This document shows positions 1-11,535 of a DNA stretch of 64,000 bases, piece after piece. The notes beneath the pieces were generated by a model, which had not been told where the DNA came from, ran no database searches, and saw nothing but the letters and a program-made list of their open reading frames with translations. Position numbers and translations under genes: made by a program. Every line of letters starts with the position of its first letter. Position 1 is the stretch's first letter. The stretch comes from Girardinichthys multiradiatus (lineage: Eukaryota; Chordata; Actinopteri; Cyprinodontiformes; Goodeidae). Where the stretch lies: NCBI RefSeq assembly GCF_021462225.1, contig NC_061805.1:52037496-52101495 (forward strand). The letters are read 5' to 3'.

Positions 1-52
1 GAGGTGTGTAATTAGCAACAGAACCTGGGTAATCGGTTTTGTTTTGTTGCAG

Positions 53-3000
53 ATGAACTTGGCTCTGATCCATGACCGTCAGCACATTAATTCATTCTGG
101 GAGAACCGGATCAACGCTGATAATCAGCATGCTGAGACCGAGGAGCAGAGGATGAACAAGAGCGCCCTCAGGAAGTCAGTAAGACCTCATCTTCTTTTTA
201 TCACAGCTGTAATCTGTTCAAATGATGTTTCTATGTAAAAATGTCTGCGCCTGCACTCAGATGTCTGGGGACCACCAGCTAAGAACTCCATCAGAACCTC
301 ATCAGTCCTTAGCGATCCATTCAGAACTCTTGGGTCACAGTAGCAGCTCTGACCTGACAGGAAAACGTTTTCTATTTCCAAAATGATATTTTACCAATTA
401 AATTGGGGAAATGGGGAACCTGAATGAGGCAATCTCAGGTAAAAGTAGTTTTTAGAACTAAAGTCTGAAACCTCTTAGGTTCCATCCATCCATTGTCTTC
501 CAATTATCCGAGATTGGGTCGTGGGGGCAACAGGTCCAGGAGGGAATCCCAGACATCCCTCCCCCAACGACGTCCTTCAGCTGATTCTGGGGGATCCTAA
601 GGAGTTCCCAGGCTAGATGAGATATATAGTTCCTCCAGCGAGTTCTGGGTCTTCCTCAGGCGTCTCCTACCAGCGGCGAGGCCAGGAGGCATCCTGATCA
701 GATGCCCTCATCATCAGACGTAGTCTTCTTGTCCAACATGGCGCTGGAGGAATAAAGTCAGACAGAAACAGTTCAGCGTTCAGAGGGAAAGATGTAATTT
801 GGTTCTGATGCAGATTAGTGATGAAGATGTACATAAAACATCTAGAACCTTCATCATAAGTGGTAATGTCACAAGAGGAGAGATGGAGTCACCAGGTGGT
901 GTCTGGTTTTACGTCTCTGCGGATCAGTGAAGTTCTGTATATCTATCAGTTGGCTGCATGTGGAGCCAATTGGACCTTTCCCACTGGGTTCTGAGCGGTT
1001 CTGATCAGAGTGGGTGGAACCCCTGCTGATGGGACCTATTGTATGTTGAAAATGATCACGTTTGACCAGTTTACTGTAATACTGAAGGTGACTGGAAACC
1101 AGAATATCCAGTCAGTCATTTTCTACCGCTTATTCCATAGTGGGTCACGGGGGAGCTGGTGTCTATCTCCAGCAGTCTATGGGCGAGAGGCAGGGTTCAC
1201 CCTGGACAGGTCGCCAGTCCATCGCAGGGCAACACACAAACAACCAAGCACACACTCATTCATACATCTAAGGTCAATTTAGAGAGACCAATTAACCTAA
1301 CAGGCATGTCTTTGGACTGTGGGAGGAAGCCAGAGTACCCGGTGAGAACCCACGCATGCACGGGGAGAACATGCAAACTCCATGCAGAAAGACCCCTGGC
1401 CAGGAATTGAACCTAGAACCTTCTTGCTGCAAGGCAACAGTGCTACCAACTGTGCCACCATGCAGCCCCAGAATATCCAATATTTATTTATTTAATATCA
1501 GATATTTATTTCAACATTTATTAATATTTAATAATATTTCATTCATATTTAATATTAATATATTATTTCAGTTTCTTTTGTCTTTCCTTTGATCACCCTC
1601 TCATTATCCTCCTACATTTATTATATTTAGCTTTTATTTTCATGTTTTGAAATAATCACCTGATTGTTTCCACCTCATTACTGATCTGTGATGTCATTTC
1701 CTGCCATCATTAGTTTATTTCATCTTGGATCTTTTACCAAATCGGTCCAAATTAGGATCTCCCATCATGAAGATCTCATTCACAGTTGGTCCCATGCAGA
1801 CCCCAGCTCACCTGCCTCCCAGACCCTCAGGGGTCTCTGAATGTGGAAGCTGTTACAACACGGAGAATGAATGCGCTTTGGGTCGCAGCGGGTCGACATG
1901 TGAGCATGTATAGCAAATAGACACGTCTAAAAACAGAACCTCTCATTACAAACGACCTCGTCTCTCAGCGAGCAGAGGGACATGCTGACACCCTCTGCCC
2001 TCGGAGACAGTCTGGTCCTCAAAGGTCTCCGGAGCATCGGTCAGTAATGAGTGGAAACATCAGCCGGGCCTTACGTGGTTCTGGCAGGGAACTGAAAGAT
2101 GAATGAAATGCTGTTCATTATGAGGATGGTGGCAGGTTGGAAATATTCAGCATCTGAATGTTCTCCAAACATCTCCTCCTTTGACTGAGAGAGTGGTTTC
2201 TTTGGACCAGAATGTTTCCAGAAGGTCCAGAAAGATGTCTTCCTCAGAACAAACTGTCAGAACTGATCAAACTCAGCCAGACTTTAACATTTTCTTCCAG
2301 GATTGTCCTGGATTCAGCTCCATCCATCTTCTCATTAACTCTGTCAGCTTCCCTGTCCCTGTTGAAGAAGCATCCCCACAGCATGATGCTGCCACCACCA
2401 TGTTTCACCATGGGGATGGTGTGTTTAGGGTGATGTGTGATGGGCATGTAGTTCTGGTCTCCTCTGATCAGAGCAGCTTCTTCTGCTCCTAACCCTGTCT
2501 TAAGCAGAACCAGAACTTCCTCCCTGACCTGGCTGCTGTGTTCCTTGGTCTCCATGGTGCTGGTTGTTCTGTAATGTTCTTTAAGAAGTTCTGAGGCCAG
2601 AAACCGACCAGCTGCATTACACTCAGATTAAATCACACACTGCTGGACTCTGGTTAGGTGTCTCCAGAAGCTACTTGGTTAACTGGATTTTATTCAGGGG
2701 CTGAAAACAAATACAAGCCTCACTTCTCAAGGTTTTCTTTGTGTTGGTCTGTCACATAGAATCCCAATAAAAACATTAAAGTTTGTGGCATTAATGAGAC
2801 AAAATGTGGAAAAGTTCAGGGGGTGTGAAAACTTTGCAGGACAACAGACTGGCTGACCTGAAAAGGTTCTAAAACGGATCTCCTCTGATGGTTGGAGGAC
2901 CGGTTCTGTCAGACTGTCTGATGACAAATGTTTTCCTAATATGCAGAACTTTGGAGGTTCCCTCTTTTCTTCTGGTGCTGGTTGTACCGCCCCACTGCAC

Positions 3001-5157
3001 ATACTCTCACCAACTTTGACTCCCTAGCCTGGTGCTTCTGAGCGGTACCAGATGCAATGAGAACCACTAACGGCACCAGGTGGGCGGGGCATGTTCTGAC
3101 GTCTCATCTGGTTGTTCATTTTATGTCTGGTTGTTGTGAACGAACCGAGTCGTAATGATATCAGAACTCAACCAGAACAAACAGAACTTCTCCGTGGTCG
3201 GTCCATTAGTCACAATGAGGCCAGCAGAGGGAACATCTGGACAGTTTTTAGCCCGTTATGAGGCCAGCTGGGAAACATGAGCTGGACTCAAGAACCTGAA
3301 GACAGTTTTGTCACATCAGGTTGTTTTCTAGAAGGCCCAACATGTCTCCTTCTTCTTCAGTTTGTGCTTCACCCTGTGTTGAAGAAACATCTCAAAGACA
3401 GATTTTCCTGGTTCTCCACCAGATATTAGTCCTGTCCCTGCTGACTCTTCTCCTCTCCTAACCTTATCCCACCTCTAGACCCTCAGCCCTAATCTCCCCG
3501 CTCTCCATTACCCTGTCCCCTAATCCCCCTCCTATCATTCCGTGTATCTCCTAATCCCCGGGGTATCTGTTACCACGTCCACCCCACCCCCCGGACTCCG
3601 CAGCCGCCCGTCTCCCCGCTCCGCTTCAGGAGCTACTAATTGTGAGCGTTCTGTGTGATCGGGCCGAAGCTGGAAGAACATGTTGCAGACAGACGAGGTG
3701 ATAATCTGAGAGCGATGAGTGATGGAAGCCAGCAGAGAGCAGGGATGGATTTAGAAGTTCTTCTGATGCTGACGTCCAGCTACTCGCTGCATCTGTTCAT
3801 CATTTTCTATTAACTGGAGGCTGATGCAGCTTCAGACACGTCAGTTCAGGTGAAATGATGAGAGACGTAGGAGGAAGATGAGAGGTATTCTTTCATTTAA
3901 TCAGACAGCTGCAGGCCAAGATCTTTCTCTATATATTCCCTCATCTTCCCAACATTAAAATCCTTCTGGACTCAAATCCAGACATTCAGGTGTCTTCAGA
4001 GGTCCAACAGTAAGGAGGCATCTTCTCATTTCTGGTTTTCCTTCTCCATCATTCTCTGCTGGAGACAGCTCAGGGCTGCAAGTAGACCAGTCCACTTTCA
4101 GTACCATCCTCTTCCCCAGCAAGGACTTTGGAATATTTCATGTCATTGTCTTGGTGAGAGGTTCAAGGATGTCCATCAGAAAGATCTGGTCCTGAAGGCA
4201 GCAGATGTTGCTCTAAAATCTCAGCTGGAGTTTTCTGCATCAATGCTGCAACACAGAAGAGGAGATGATCCAAGCCCATACCATGATACCTCCTGGCTGC
4301 AGGGACTGGTTGCTGACAACAGGCTGGATGCTCCTCTTATACCAGATATCTGGAGAACTGATTCATCTGATCCATGTTCCACTGTATGCAGGTTCCACAG
4401 AGAAGCTGATTCATCCTCTGAGGTTAACATCAAGCTTCTTCTCTGCTCAGTAAAGGCTGTGAAGGTTACTCTGGATTGTAGAGCTGGACTGAGGTTCTCT
4501 GTATGCTTCTATGAGCTGTTGATGGATGATATTTCTGGATGTAGAACTGTCTGAGGGAACAGAGATCACTGCTATCTAGTCATGGTTTCTTCCTGAACTT
4601 CTTCCTCCAGATTCTACTCTGTAGAAATCTGAACATCTATTCCAACTGCACTGTGAGGAACATTAATGATTTTCTCAAACCGGAGACCATCTGAAGCTCA
4701 TTGACCCTCAGAGCCTCAGACTGCTGGAGTCACTGCACCCTAACAACACATTTGGAGAGGTGGATTAACTCTTTCTACCCCTGGTGCACACTCCTCATAT
4801 AGACTTCAGTTGGATGAAGATCATGAAAGGTGGAGGAAACACACTGACAGTCGAAAAGAGGGGAAACCGGTGAATTTCTCAGAACTGGGTTAAAAACACC
4901 CATTTCATCCAGTCCTGTTTTAGCCTGCAGAGATTTAGGTTGTTAGAAGATGATCTCCCTCAGCCTCTGAAGTGATCCATTTCTTTCTGTATAAATGAGA
5001 CGTCCCGGGATAAATGTGCTGTGTGAGGTTCTGTCAGTGGTTCTGATTCTGCTGAGGTCAGGATTATCAGCAGCTAAGAGAACAAATGGAATAATCCAGA
5101 AAACACGTCAGGAAGGCGACAAAGAAATGGTGAGGACAGCTGACAGCGAGCGTCAGG

Positions 5158-5195
<38 letters not shown>

Positions 5196-6592
5196 CTGTG
5201 TTTTACTATCCTTATGAGGACTTATCAGTTACTTCCATTGACTTCCATTCATTTTCCTTGATTTTTAGTGCCTAACCCTGACCCTGACCCTGACCCTGAC
5301 CCTGACCCTGATCCTAACACTAACAATAACTCAATTCATACACTAGTCCTAAATCTAACCCCTGTCCCGAAAACGGAATTTGAAAAAGTGAGGACCAGGA
5401 AAATGTCCTCATTTTGTCAAAATGTCCTCACTTTGCGATAAAAATACAAAAAATGGTTCTCACTCAGCAACAAGTACAAGAACACACACACACACAGTCG
5501 TACTCCTGCTTGCTCTCCAACCCGCTGACAGACACACACAAGTTTGTTCTTCTTAGTGAGGACTCATTAACATACTGACGCCTGACCCGGAGCTCTGACG
5601 TGTCTCCAAGCTGCACCATCAAACTGATCTCCATCCTGTGGTGTTTCAGCTCCTTCAGTGCTCCTCCTAGCTCCTAGCATGGACCTCTGCTGCAGGGTCT
5701 CTGTCACTGACAGCGTCCTGCAACCACACGCAAACCTTGTGTAAAATGTAAAGTTCAGGTTAACCCGACCCAACCAGATGAGAAGCTGATGATGACGTTC
5801 CTTTAGGGTTGCTGTAAGGCACGCGGTTATTGCTGCTACAACTGTTCTTTATTGTTCTACTGTTTTAAGTTCCAGAGCTGCTTAAACAAATTTGCTCGCA
5901 CAATACAATGACTATAAAAGTTCTGACTTTCAGTTGTCTTTCGGACATATTCTCCACCTGAGCTGTGGATCTCTGGTGCTCCTCAAGACCTACCATGGCC
6001 CTCTTGGCTGCTTCTCTGATTGATGCTCTCCTTGCCCAGCCTGTCAGTTTAGGTGGACGTCCATGTCTAGGTCTGCAGGTGGTCCATCCTGTCTCCATGT
6101 TTAGTTGAGGGGTTGAACAGAACTCTAGGACATGTTGTAGGGGTTTGAATACTTTTGCATGGATTTGTGAATAAATTTCCTCTGAAGCATTGCTTGCATC
6201 CTGGTGAGATATAAATGAACATATTTAACTGGAGGTGCCGAACAATAGAACTTGTTTTATTTTTTTTGTCTTCGAGTTTGTTTTCGAACTTTTTCTGAGA
6301 AAACCTGATGAACTTCATCAAATAAGGTCAAAGATGTTGTAACATCTCATGTTTAAAATCACTTTTCTCAGCTGACGCCTGAGCTCCTGAGCAGATCATC
6401 TCCTCTTGATGCAGGAACATCTCCAACGTTCCTCCTTCAGGCCTGCAGATGTAAAATCTGTTCCTTGCTGTTTGTTTCAGGCTGAGGGGGGAGTGGATCG
6501 TCCGTCTGGAGAACCGAAACAAACACCTGAAGAAGCTCAACGACAGCTTCGTCAGGAAGGTGAAGATGGAGAAGTCAGCTGACCAGACATGA
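53..6592 (+). CDS. FAM240-family small protein, last two exons (5' end may lie outside window)
   Basis: Two exons, 53-174 and 6481-6592, join in phase 2 to give 77 residues ending at TGA 6590-6592. The first follows a clear acceptor (TTTTGTTGCAG) and opens directly with ATG; this may be the true start after an untranslated exon, or an internal Met with more exons to the left. The chosen donor is GTCAGT at 175; using the GTAAGA four bases later breaks the frame. Visible motifs are a SFWENRI block, a SALRKLRGEW block spanning the junction, and a basic RLENRNKHLKKL helix. This order matches my memory of the vertebrate FAM240 family (about 80 residues, function unknown). The charged helical character is seen; family membership is recognition, not a search. 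The intron is 6.3 kb and filled with transposon relics. AATAAA follows at 6667. Confidence 0.72.
470..730 (+). repeat. Dispersed teleost repeat fragment
   Basis: Begins with CCATCCATCCATTG and continues with the phrases GGGTCGTGGGGGCAACAG, CCCTCCCCCAACGACGTCC and GAGTTCTGGGTCTTCCTCAG. I recognise these as a degraded copy of a very common teleost interspersed repeat. It lies in the FAM240-gene intron. No coding potential is seen. Family name not assigned. Confidence 0.55.
1096..1475 (-). repeat. Common teleost dispersed repeat, near full length
   Basis: Reads from TCAGTCATTTTCTACCGCTT through GTGGGTCACGGGGGAGCTGG, CATGTCTTTGGACTGTGGGA and ACGGGGAGAACATGCAAACT to a GTGCCACCATG end. The same family recurs in pieces at 17231-17950 and 55130-55222. 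Its 5' end on the minus strand (tggtggcacagttggtagca) looks tRNA-like, so it could be SINE-derived; that is inference. Confidence 0.7.
1480..2180. other. Intronic sequence without recognised gene
   Basis: AT-rich low-complexity stretch at 1480-1600 (repeated ATTTAATA), then unique-looking sequence. No supported exon or element. Confidence 0.4.
2180..2850 (-). mobile_element. Tc1/mariner-type transposon relic
   Basis: On the minus strand, 2555-2244 translates to a transposase-like piece containing the HGGGSIMLWGCF block (2380-2410) typical of Tc1 elements. The + strand ends with AAAATGTGGAAAAGTTCAGG followed by a GTGTGAAAACTTTGCAGG terminus, the usual form of a Tc1 end (near 2800-2842). The frame is broken and the catalytic triad is not recoverable, so it is a dead copy. 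Confidence 0.7.
2850..4040. other. Intronic sequence, nothing recognised
   Basis: A C-rich, T-rich tract at 3420-3620 (repeated CCCTAATCCCC-like runs) is the only compositional feature. No exon, RNA gene or transposon is supported. Confidence 0.35.
4040..4760 (-). mobile_element. Degraded DNA transposon relic, probably Tc1-like
   Basis: Minus-strand translation around 4350-4100 gives scattered transposase-like blocks: GGIMVWA, QDNDMK and DWSTCSPEL. They are spread over several frames and resemble the MVWG, QQDN and DW.ACSPDLNPIE motifs of Tc1 transposases. The order is right, but every block is damaged. Boundaries are approximate. Confidence 0.45.
5155..5500. repeat. (CA)n microsatellite with telomere-like CCCTGA array and flanking repeat
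   Basis: (CA)n runs at 5160-5192. At 5271-5312 there is a hexamer array of CCCTGA units ending in CCTAACACTAAC, then a block rich in GAGGAC/GTCCTC words (5385-5440) and a second short (CA)n at 5485. The whole arrangement is a recurrent teleost repeat context rather than a true telomere. Confidence 0.75.
5880..6330 (-). mobile_element. Tc1-type transposon end fragment
   Basis: Contains the phrases GGTGGACGTCCATGTCTAGG and GGGTTTGAATACTTTTGCAT, which I recognise from the 3' half and terminus of fish Tc1-like elements. No intact frame. It ends just before the last FAM240-type exon. Confidence 0.5.
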
Positions 6593-6666
6593 ACCAATCA
6601 GTGGCCAGAGAGAGCGACTGAACGTTTAAGGGTTTTGCTGTTTAAAGAGAAATGAAGCGACTGGGA

Positions 6667-6672
6667 AATAAA
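6667..6672 (+). terminator. Polyadenylation signal of the FAM240-family gene
   Basis: Canonical AATAAA 75 bases after the stop codon, followed by T/G-rich sequence (ATTTTGTTCTG) suitable as a downstream element. Confidence 0.6.
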
Positions 6673-7087
6673 ACATTTTGTTCTGAAATGAATAACTGAT
6701 TCTGTTTGAGTTCTTCTGGGTTTTATTTGTTCATTTCTGAACAAAACAGACACATCAGCCAATCAGAACAGATCCAGCTGCTATCAGACTCGTAGAACTG
6801 GATTTACATGAAGCTGCTGCTTCCTCTGAGGAACATCTTCTGAACCAACATTTACACATGAGGCCCATATGGGCAGAAAACAGGCTCAAAATGGACCCCA
6901 GATGAGAACCACTGTCAACGTTTCACCAGTGGAGGTTCTGGTGAAGCTGCTAATTAAATGAAGAGTAACTCCTGCTGCTCTTCATCCTATCTGAAGGTTT
7001 AAAAATGAACCATTGAAACACTGACCCCTGCTGGTTAACTCAAAGAACAGCAGCCATGACTTAGTGGATTAAACTAATGAATAAATT

Positions 7088-7320
7088 GAATAATCTTTAT
7101 TTTGTCATTGCAGTTGTACATTCCAATGAAATTATCAGCCTCATTTAACCCATCCCTTAGGGAGCAGTGGGCTGCGATTGTGCGGCACCCGGGGAGCATT
7201 CTGGGGTTAAAGGTCTTGCCCAGGGACCCAGACTGGCAGGTTGTGGGATTCAAACCAGGATCCTTGTGGCCTCTCTGGGACACAACTGCCTTGCTTTCTA
7301 ACCACTAGACCACCACTCCC
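7088..7320 (+). repeat. Dispersed teleost repeat, copy 1
   Basis: Runs from CTTTATTTTGTCATTGCAGT to ACCACTAGACCACCACTCC. A second copy with the same word order lies at 10030-10262 (shared: CATTTAACCCATCCCTTAGG, GGCAGGTTGTGGGATTCAAA). Near its end, GGTTGTGGGATTCAAACC resembles a tRNA B-box, suggesting SINE ancestry (inference). It sits just past the 3' end of nudt18. Confidence 0.7.
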
Positions 7321-7472
7321 ACACTCCCTGAATATCTGTCATCTGAGGCCTCTTCTTTACATAACATTTGTGTTTCAGAATAAAACCTGAAACTTGTAGT
7401 GTTCCTTTCACAATAAGAGTCCTATAACAGTGACTTCCTGTGTGCAGGCCCAGCCCGTGTACAGTGTTGGGA

Positions 7473-9207
7473 TCAGTACAGGCTATGGATCGGTAACAGG
7501 GAGGGGTTTTGGGTTTCTTGGAGCAGTTTCTCTCGCAGCGCGGGTTCCTGCACCTCCATCCAGACATACCGAGGGTTCTCCACCGGCGGAGGTGTCACTG
7601 GCACCGGCCACTTCACTTCAAGCCCGTCCTCGTCCCGCGGTGCCCGGTCCGGCACCAGCGCCACCACCGTGTTGAAGCACACGCCGTCTGTCTTCCCGTG
7701 CTGGCGGCCGTTGTGCTGCAGGCTGATCACGCCCAGCGTATTGACTTCATAGTCGTAGTAGGACGACGGCAGGGCCTCCTGAACCACCATGTTGGCAGCC
7801 CAGGTCATGGCGTGGGTCTTCAGGGCCGCGGCGGTGGGGAGGTGGGGGGTCGGGGCTGCAGGACAGGAGGGATGGTCAGATCATGGAGACGTTTTCACAG
7901 AAGAGATTAACTGACATGATGAACCAACAGTCCAAAATCAGAACTGATCCTGCAATCTGATCTGGTCCACCTGACAGAAAATGGCCCATCTTTATCAGAT
8001 GGGATCCGGATAACAAATGATTACATTTAGTATAAAAACAAGGAAAAGTTTCTGAATTTGGTCCTCGGTTCTGGGACAGAACAAAACTCAAACATTGACT
8101 GCGTTTAATGACCATTAGAACTTCTGTTGTTTCAGAAATTCCAGGGTGAAGAAGGAAAAATGTTTGTTACCTCGGATCAACAGGATCCAGATCTGCTTTT
8201 CGGCTCCAACAAACACCAGGAGGAGCCTCTGCACAATGTGACGGCAGCTTATGTCCAGAGGAAGCGTGATGGGATGCCATGGATTCCTGTGGTACCTGAA
8301 GGCAGCACAGGAGGTTAGAACAGTAACTGATAAGCAGCCTTCTGGTGGATCAGAACAATCTAGGCAATTTGGCTCCAACTGAATAAACTAAAGCAGGAAC
8401 TATTTGAGTGACATAAGACAGGAGATTTAGTCAGAATTTTTATCGACATACTTGAGTCCGTATTCGATGAGACGGAGGATGTCTCGTCCTCGGAGGGGCA
8501 TGGAGGACTGTCTGTCCCACCAGGAAGCCTGAAGGGACTCCTGATCTGCTGCCTTCAGAGTCTTTATGCTTCCTCCTGACACACAGAAAACACACCTTCA
8601 GGCTCCTCCTACCTGACCTCATGCCCCTCCCCCTAACAGAGCGAGAATGTGTGACCTCTGACCTGTGGTCCGTGCCAGGAAGATAAAGCGAATCCACTGC
8701 GGTCCCTGCTCCTGGATCAGCAGCAGCGTGATTGGCTGGCAGTCAAAGCCTGCCTCCTCCCTCACCTGCGGACAAAGAGCATCATGTGACCAAAGAAGAG
8801 AGAACAGCAGATGGTTCCCGTCACCTTGGCAACAGGTGCTGGACTCACCTCCCTCCTTAGCGCCTCCTCCAGGCTCTCCCCTACCTCCACCCTACCTGCA
8901 GGGAGGTACCACTGCTTGTAGCAGTCATGCTTGGCCTCCTGCACCATCAGCACCTCCTCCTGCAGCAGAAACGCAGGTTTACCCCTCAGCTCACTCTTTG
9001 TTCTCACTCCCAGCTCTGTACCTGCTCTGGGCTCACCTGATCGTTGAAAACAACGGCGCAGACGATGTAGGTGACGTTCTTCCTCAGAGTCGCTGGCTTG
9101 CTCAGCTCCAGACCCAAATCACAGAGACTAACCTCTGACCCCAGGCCGCTTAGCATCTGCTCCACCTGCTCCTCCACCTGCAGTCGGTCCTTTGCCGTCA
9201 CCTCCAT
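7473..9207 (-). CDS. nudt18: Nudix hydrolase 18 (8-oxo-(d)GDP type phosphatase), six coding exons
   Basis: Exons on the minus strand: 9207-9037, 8959-8849, 8765-8663, 8575-8452, 8295-8171 and 7855-7473. All have AG acceptors, GT donors and compatible phases (0,0,1,2,1), giving 338 residues; mammalian NUDT18 is a little over 320. The start ATG at 9207 lies two bases after an acceptor, so an upstream untranslated exon is expected. Residues 48-57 ([10 protein letters not shown]) begin the Nudix fold. The Nudix box G-x5-E-x7-REV-x-EEAGF is complete, with its G at about residue 79 and EEAGF at about 97-101; a phase-0 intron cuts the box between RRE and VREE. The C-terminal exon encodes [20 protein letters not shown], as in the family. 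The known role is hydrolysis of oxidised guanine (deoxy)nucleoside diphosphates to monophosphates, protecting nucleic acids. Catalytic glutamates are present, so activity is likely. Confidence 0.95.
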
Positions 9208-9210
9208 GTC

Positions 9211-10030
9211 TGCAGGAAAACATAAATCCTCTTAGTGCCGGTTTCATTTTGCTTCTGTTTCCATATTCTCTGTCTGGTGATTCCAGGTCTGCTGGTTGGA
9301 CGTTTCTGACCCCAGGTTGGTATCAGAAGAGCCGGGCTGCAACACGGGTTTCTGACAGCTGCAAACGGACCATTTTGTACTGCAGCCACCTGAAAACACA
9401 CTGAAATTATTTCAGCAGCTCTCAGCTTGAGCTTTCTCACTCTAACATGTTTGCTTCGCAGTTTTCATGGAGATTCTGTATTTACAGAAAAAAGTCACAA
9501 AGGTTCTGTTTGGGGCACAAACTGACAGAATCCAAAGGTTCCTGCAAATTTCCCATCTCAGCATTCTGCATTTTTCAAGTCAAATCTAAAAACATTTTGT
9601 TTCTTTCTGGAGCCACCCGAATCAGTCGTAACATATATGACATTATAATTGTGTTTTGCTACCAAAATAGTCCTGACCTGTCAAGAAATGGACTCCACCT
9701 GAAGGTCTGCTGAACAGCTGGGTCATCAGAACATCGCCCAGATCATCACAGACCATTAACAGGCTTGCCTTCCTCCCATAGTGCCTCCTGGTGCCATGTG
9801 ATCTCCTACCCCCCCCAGCATGACAAATGCTGGATGAAAACTCAGTGTGTCACAGACGCTGACACACTGAGTTACCTGCGCTCACACGCAGGTGAACAGA
9901 CGTTCAGCAGGCAGGGATATCTTTTTCCAAGGAATGTCCTGTGAATATTTAGAGCGCTTAAACAGGCGGCAGTCAGAGGAAGCAATGGGCCCAGATATTC
10001 ACCATTCATGTATATATATATTATATAATA
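9211..10030. other. 5' intron of nudt18, no element recognised
   Basis: Between the start-codon exon and the presumed untranslated first exon near 11.05 kb. I see a short C8 run (9810) but no exon or transposon. Weak open frames here have no splice or homology support. Confidence 0.35.
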
Positions 10031-10262
10031 TAATAAAATCATCTTCATTTTGTCATTGCAATTAAACATTCTAATGAAATTATCCCCTGCATTTAACCCA
10101 TCCCTTAGGGACCAGTGTGCTGCCATTGTGTGGCGCCCGGGGAACATTCAGGGTTTAAGGGTCTTGCTCAGGGACCCAGAGTGGCAGGTTGTGGGATTCA
10201 AACCAGGCTACTTGTGGCCTCCCCAGGATGCAGATGCCCTGCTCTCTAACCACTAGACCACC
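10030..10262 (+). repeat. Dispersed teleost repeat, copy 2
   Basis: Same family and orientation as 7088-7320, sharing long stretches including the TTAGGGA-CAGTG segment and the terminal CTAACCACTAGACCACCAC. Preceded by a TATATA run (10010-10030). Confidence 0.7.
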
Positions 10263-10370
10263 ACCTCCACTACAGGCATGGCGGGTGAAGTGTCTTGCCC
10301 AAGGACACAACGACTGAGACAGACAGAGCAGGGATTTGAACCGGCAACCCACCGGTTACAGGAACTCCTT
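10262..10370 (+). repeat. Second, different dispersed repeat tail
   Basis: Contains GTGTCTTGCCCAAGGACACA and GATTTGAACCGGCAACCCAC. This is a common teleost repeat tail directly abutting the preceding repeat, so one probably inserted at the end of the other. Confidence 0.5.
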
Positions 10371-11044
10371 CTTCACAAATTTCAGCCATGGTAGTTCTTC
10401 TTTTCGATCAGCAAACACAGGCCAGTCTTTGCTCCTCATGTGCATCAGTGACCCCGTCACCTCTGTTCCTCCTTTGGACCACTATGATTGATACTGACCA
10501 CTGCAAACCAGTAACGCCCCATCATAGCTGCAGTTCTGGAGATGTTCTGCCCCAGATCTTCCCCACCCCTTAACAGAAGACATAATGAAGAGATAATCAG
10601 ATGTTCACTTCACCTTTCAGGGGTCATAATGTTATGCCAGATCCATACAAGAGTCTTTAAAGTTTTCAGTCAGAAACTGAAAGCCCAGAAGATAAGACCA
10701 GTTCTGCAGTTTTCCAGTTCTGGATCCCATCATCCACACTAGTGATACCTGGAGGGTAATCTGGACTGGATCATTCTGCATGTTGGAAAATCCGGTCCAG
10801 TCCAGTTCTGTCTGATCTCAGGACTGTTCTGGACTGGAACAAAGGTGATCCTGAGCTTTTAAAAACGGTGTAACAGCCCTTTAACGCCAGAAGATCCCAA
10901 AACGAGCCAGAAATCAGCGGAAGTAGCTAAACACACCTGTAAACACACCTGTTCCCTGAGGGAAGTGTCGACCAGTAACCAGAGCGGAAATACTCCGTTA
11001 CCATAGCAACACACTCCTGGGACAGTCAGAAACATTGAACTCAC

Positions 11045-11350
11045 GTTAAACCACAGACCTGTTTATCTTCGACACCGCTCTCAACTCTCGGTATTATTGC
11101 CATTTAAAGTCGAACCGGAACTGAACTGTTCTTTCGGTTCCGGTCTGGGTTACTTTCAGCTTACATTTTTTTTAATCATTTTTAACATCATCTCATTAAG
11201 AATAAACTACGTGTGTCGCTTCTGTTTAATGAAGTATCCTTAAATTTAAATCCTGAATTGAGTTTGTAAAGTTACGCCGGAAGTCACGTGCCTTGTAGTT
11301 TTTTCACGAACATCCGGTGTCGTAACACAGAAGAAGGTCACAGAGGAAGT
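11045..11350. promoter_or_regulatory. Head-to-head promoter: nudt18 (-) and a + strand gene, probably sdhaf1
   Basis: On the minus strand a strong donor (GTGAGT, 11044-11039) can end an untranslated exon for nudt18. On the + strand an exon-like block ends with AAACAG then GTGAGTTAAC at 11472. Between them, CCGGAAGTCACGTG (11278-11291) overlaps an ETS site and a USF-type E-box; a second ETS-like ACATCCGG lies at 11310. No TATA box stands out. Assigning the + transcript to sdhaf1 is inference from strand and order. Confidence 0.5.
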
Positions 11351-11535
11351 TAGCAGCAGCTAGCAGCTAGCAGCTGAGAACAGCTTTCATATTTACGGTT
11401 TTAATTTAAAGTCAGTTTATCTTAAAGGTACCAGAATTAAGTGGTTAGAACCGGAACACATTTATTAAACAGGTGAGTTAACCTGGGTTGGTTGTTTAAA
11501 CCGCGGCTGGAGGTTTCCTTTATATTTCATTCCCG

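Noticed and set aside
5271..5312. True telomere or chromosome end
   Set aside because: Units are CCCTGA, not CCCTAA, very short, and embedded in a recurrent (CA)n-associated repeat within a gene intron.
7240..7320. tRNA-like B-box (GGTTGTGGGATTCAAACC)
   Set aside because: Lies in a dispersed repeat present twice; no cloverleaf could be drawn, so not called a tRNA gene.
7509..7910. 133-residue + strand frame
   Set aside because: Antisense of the last nudt18 exon, whose high GC content keeps opposite frames open.
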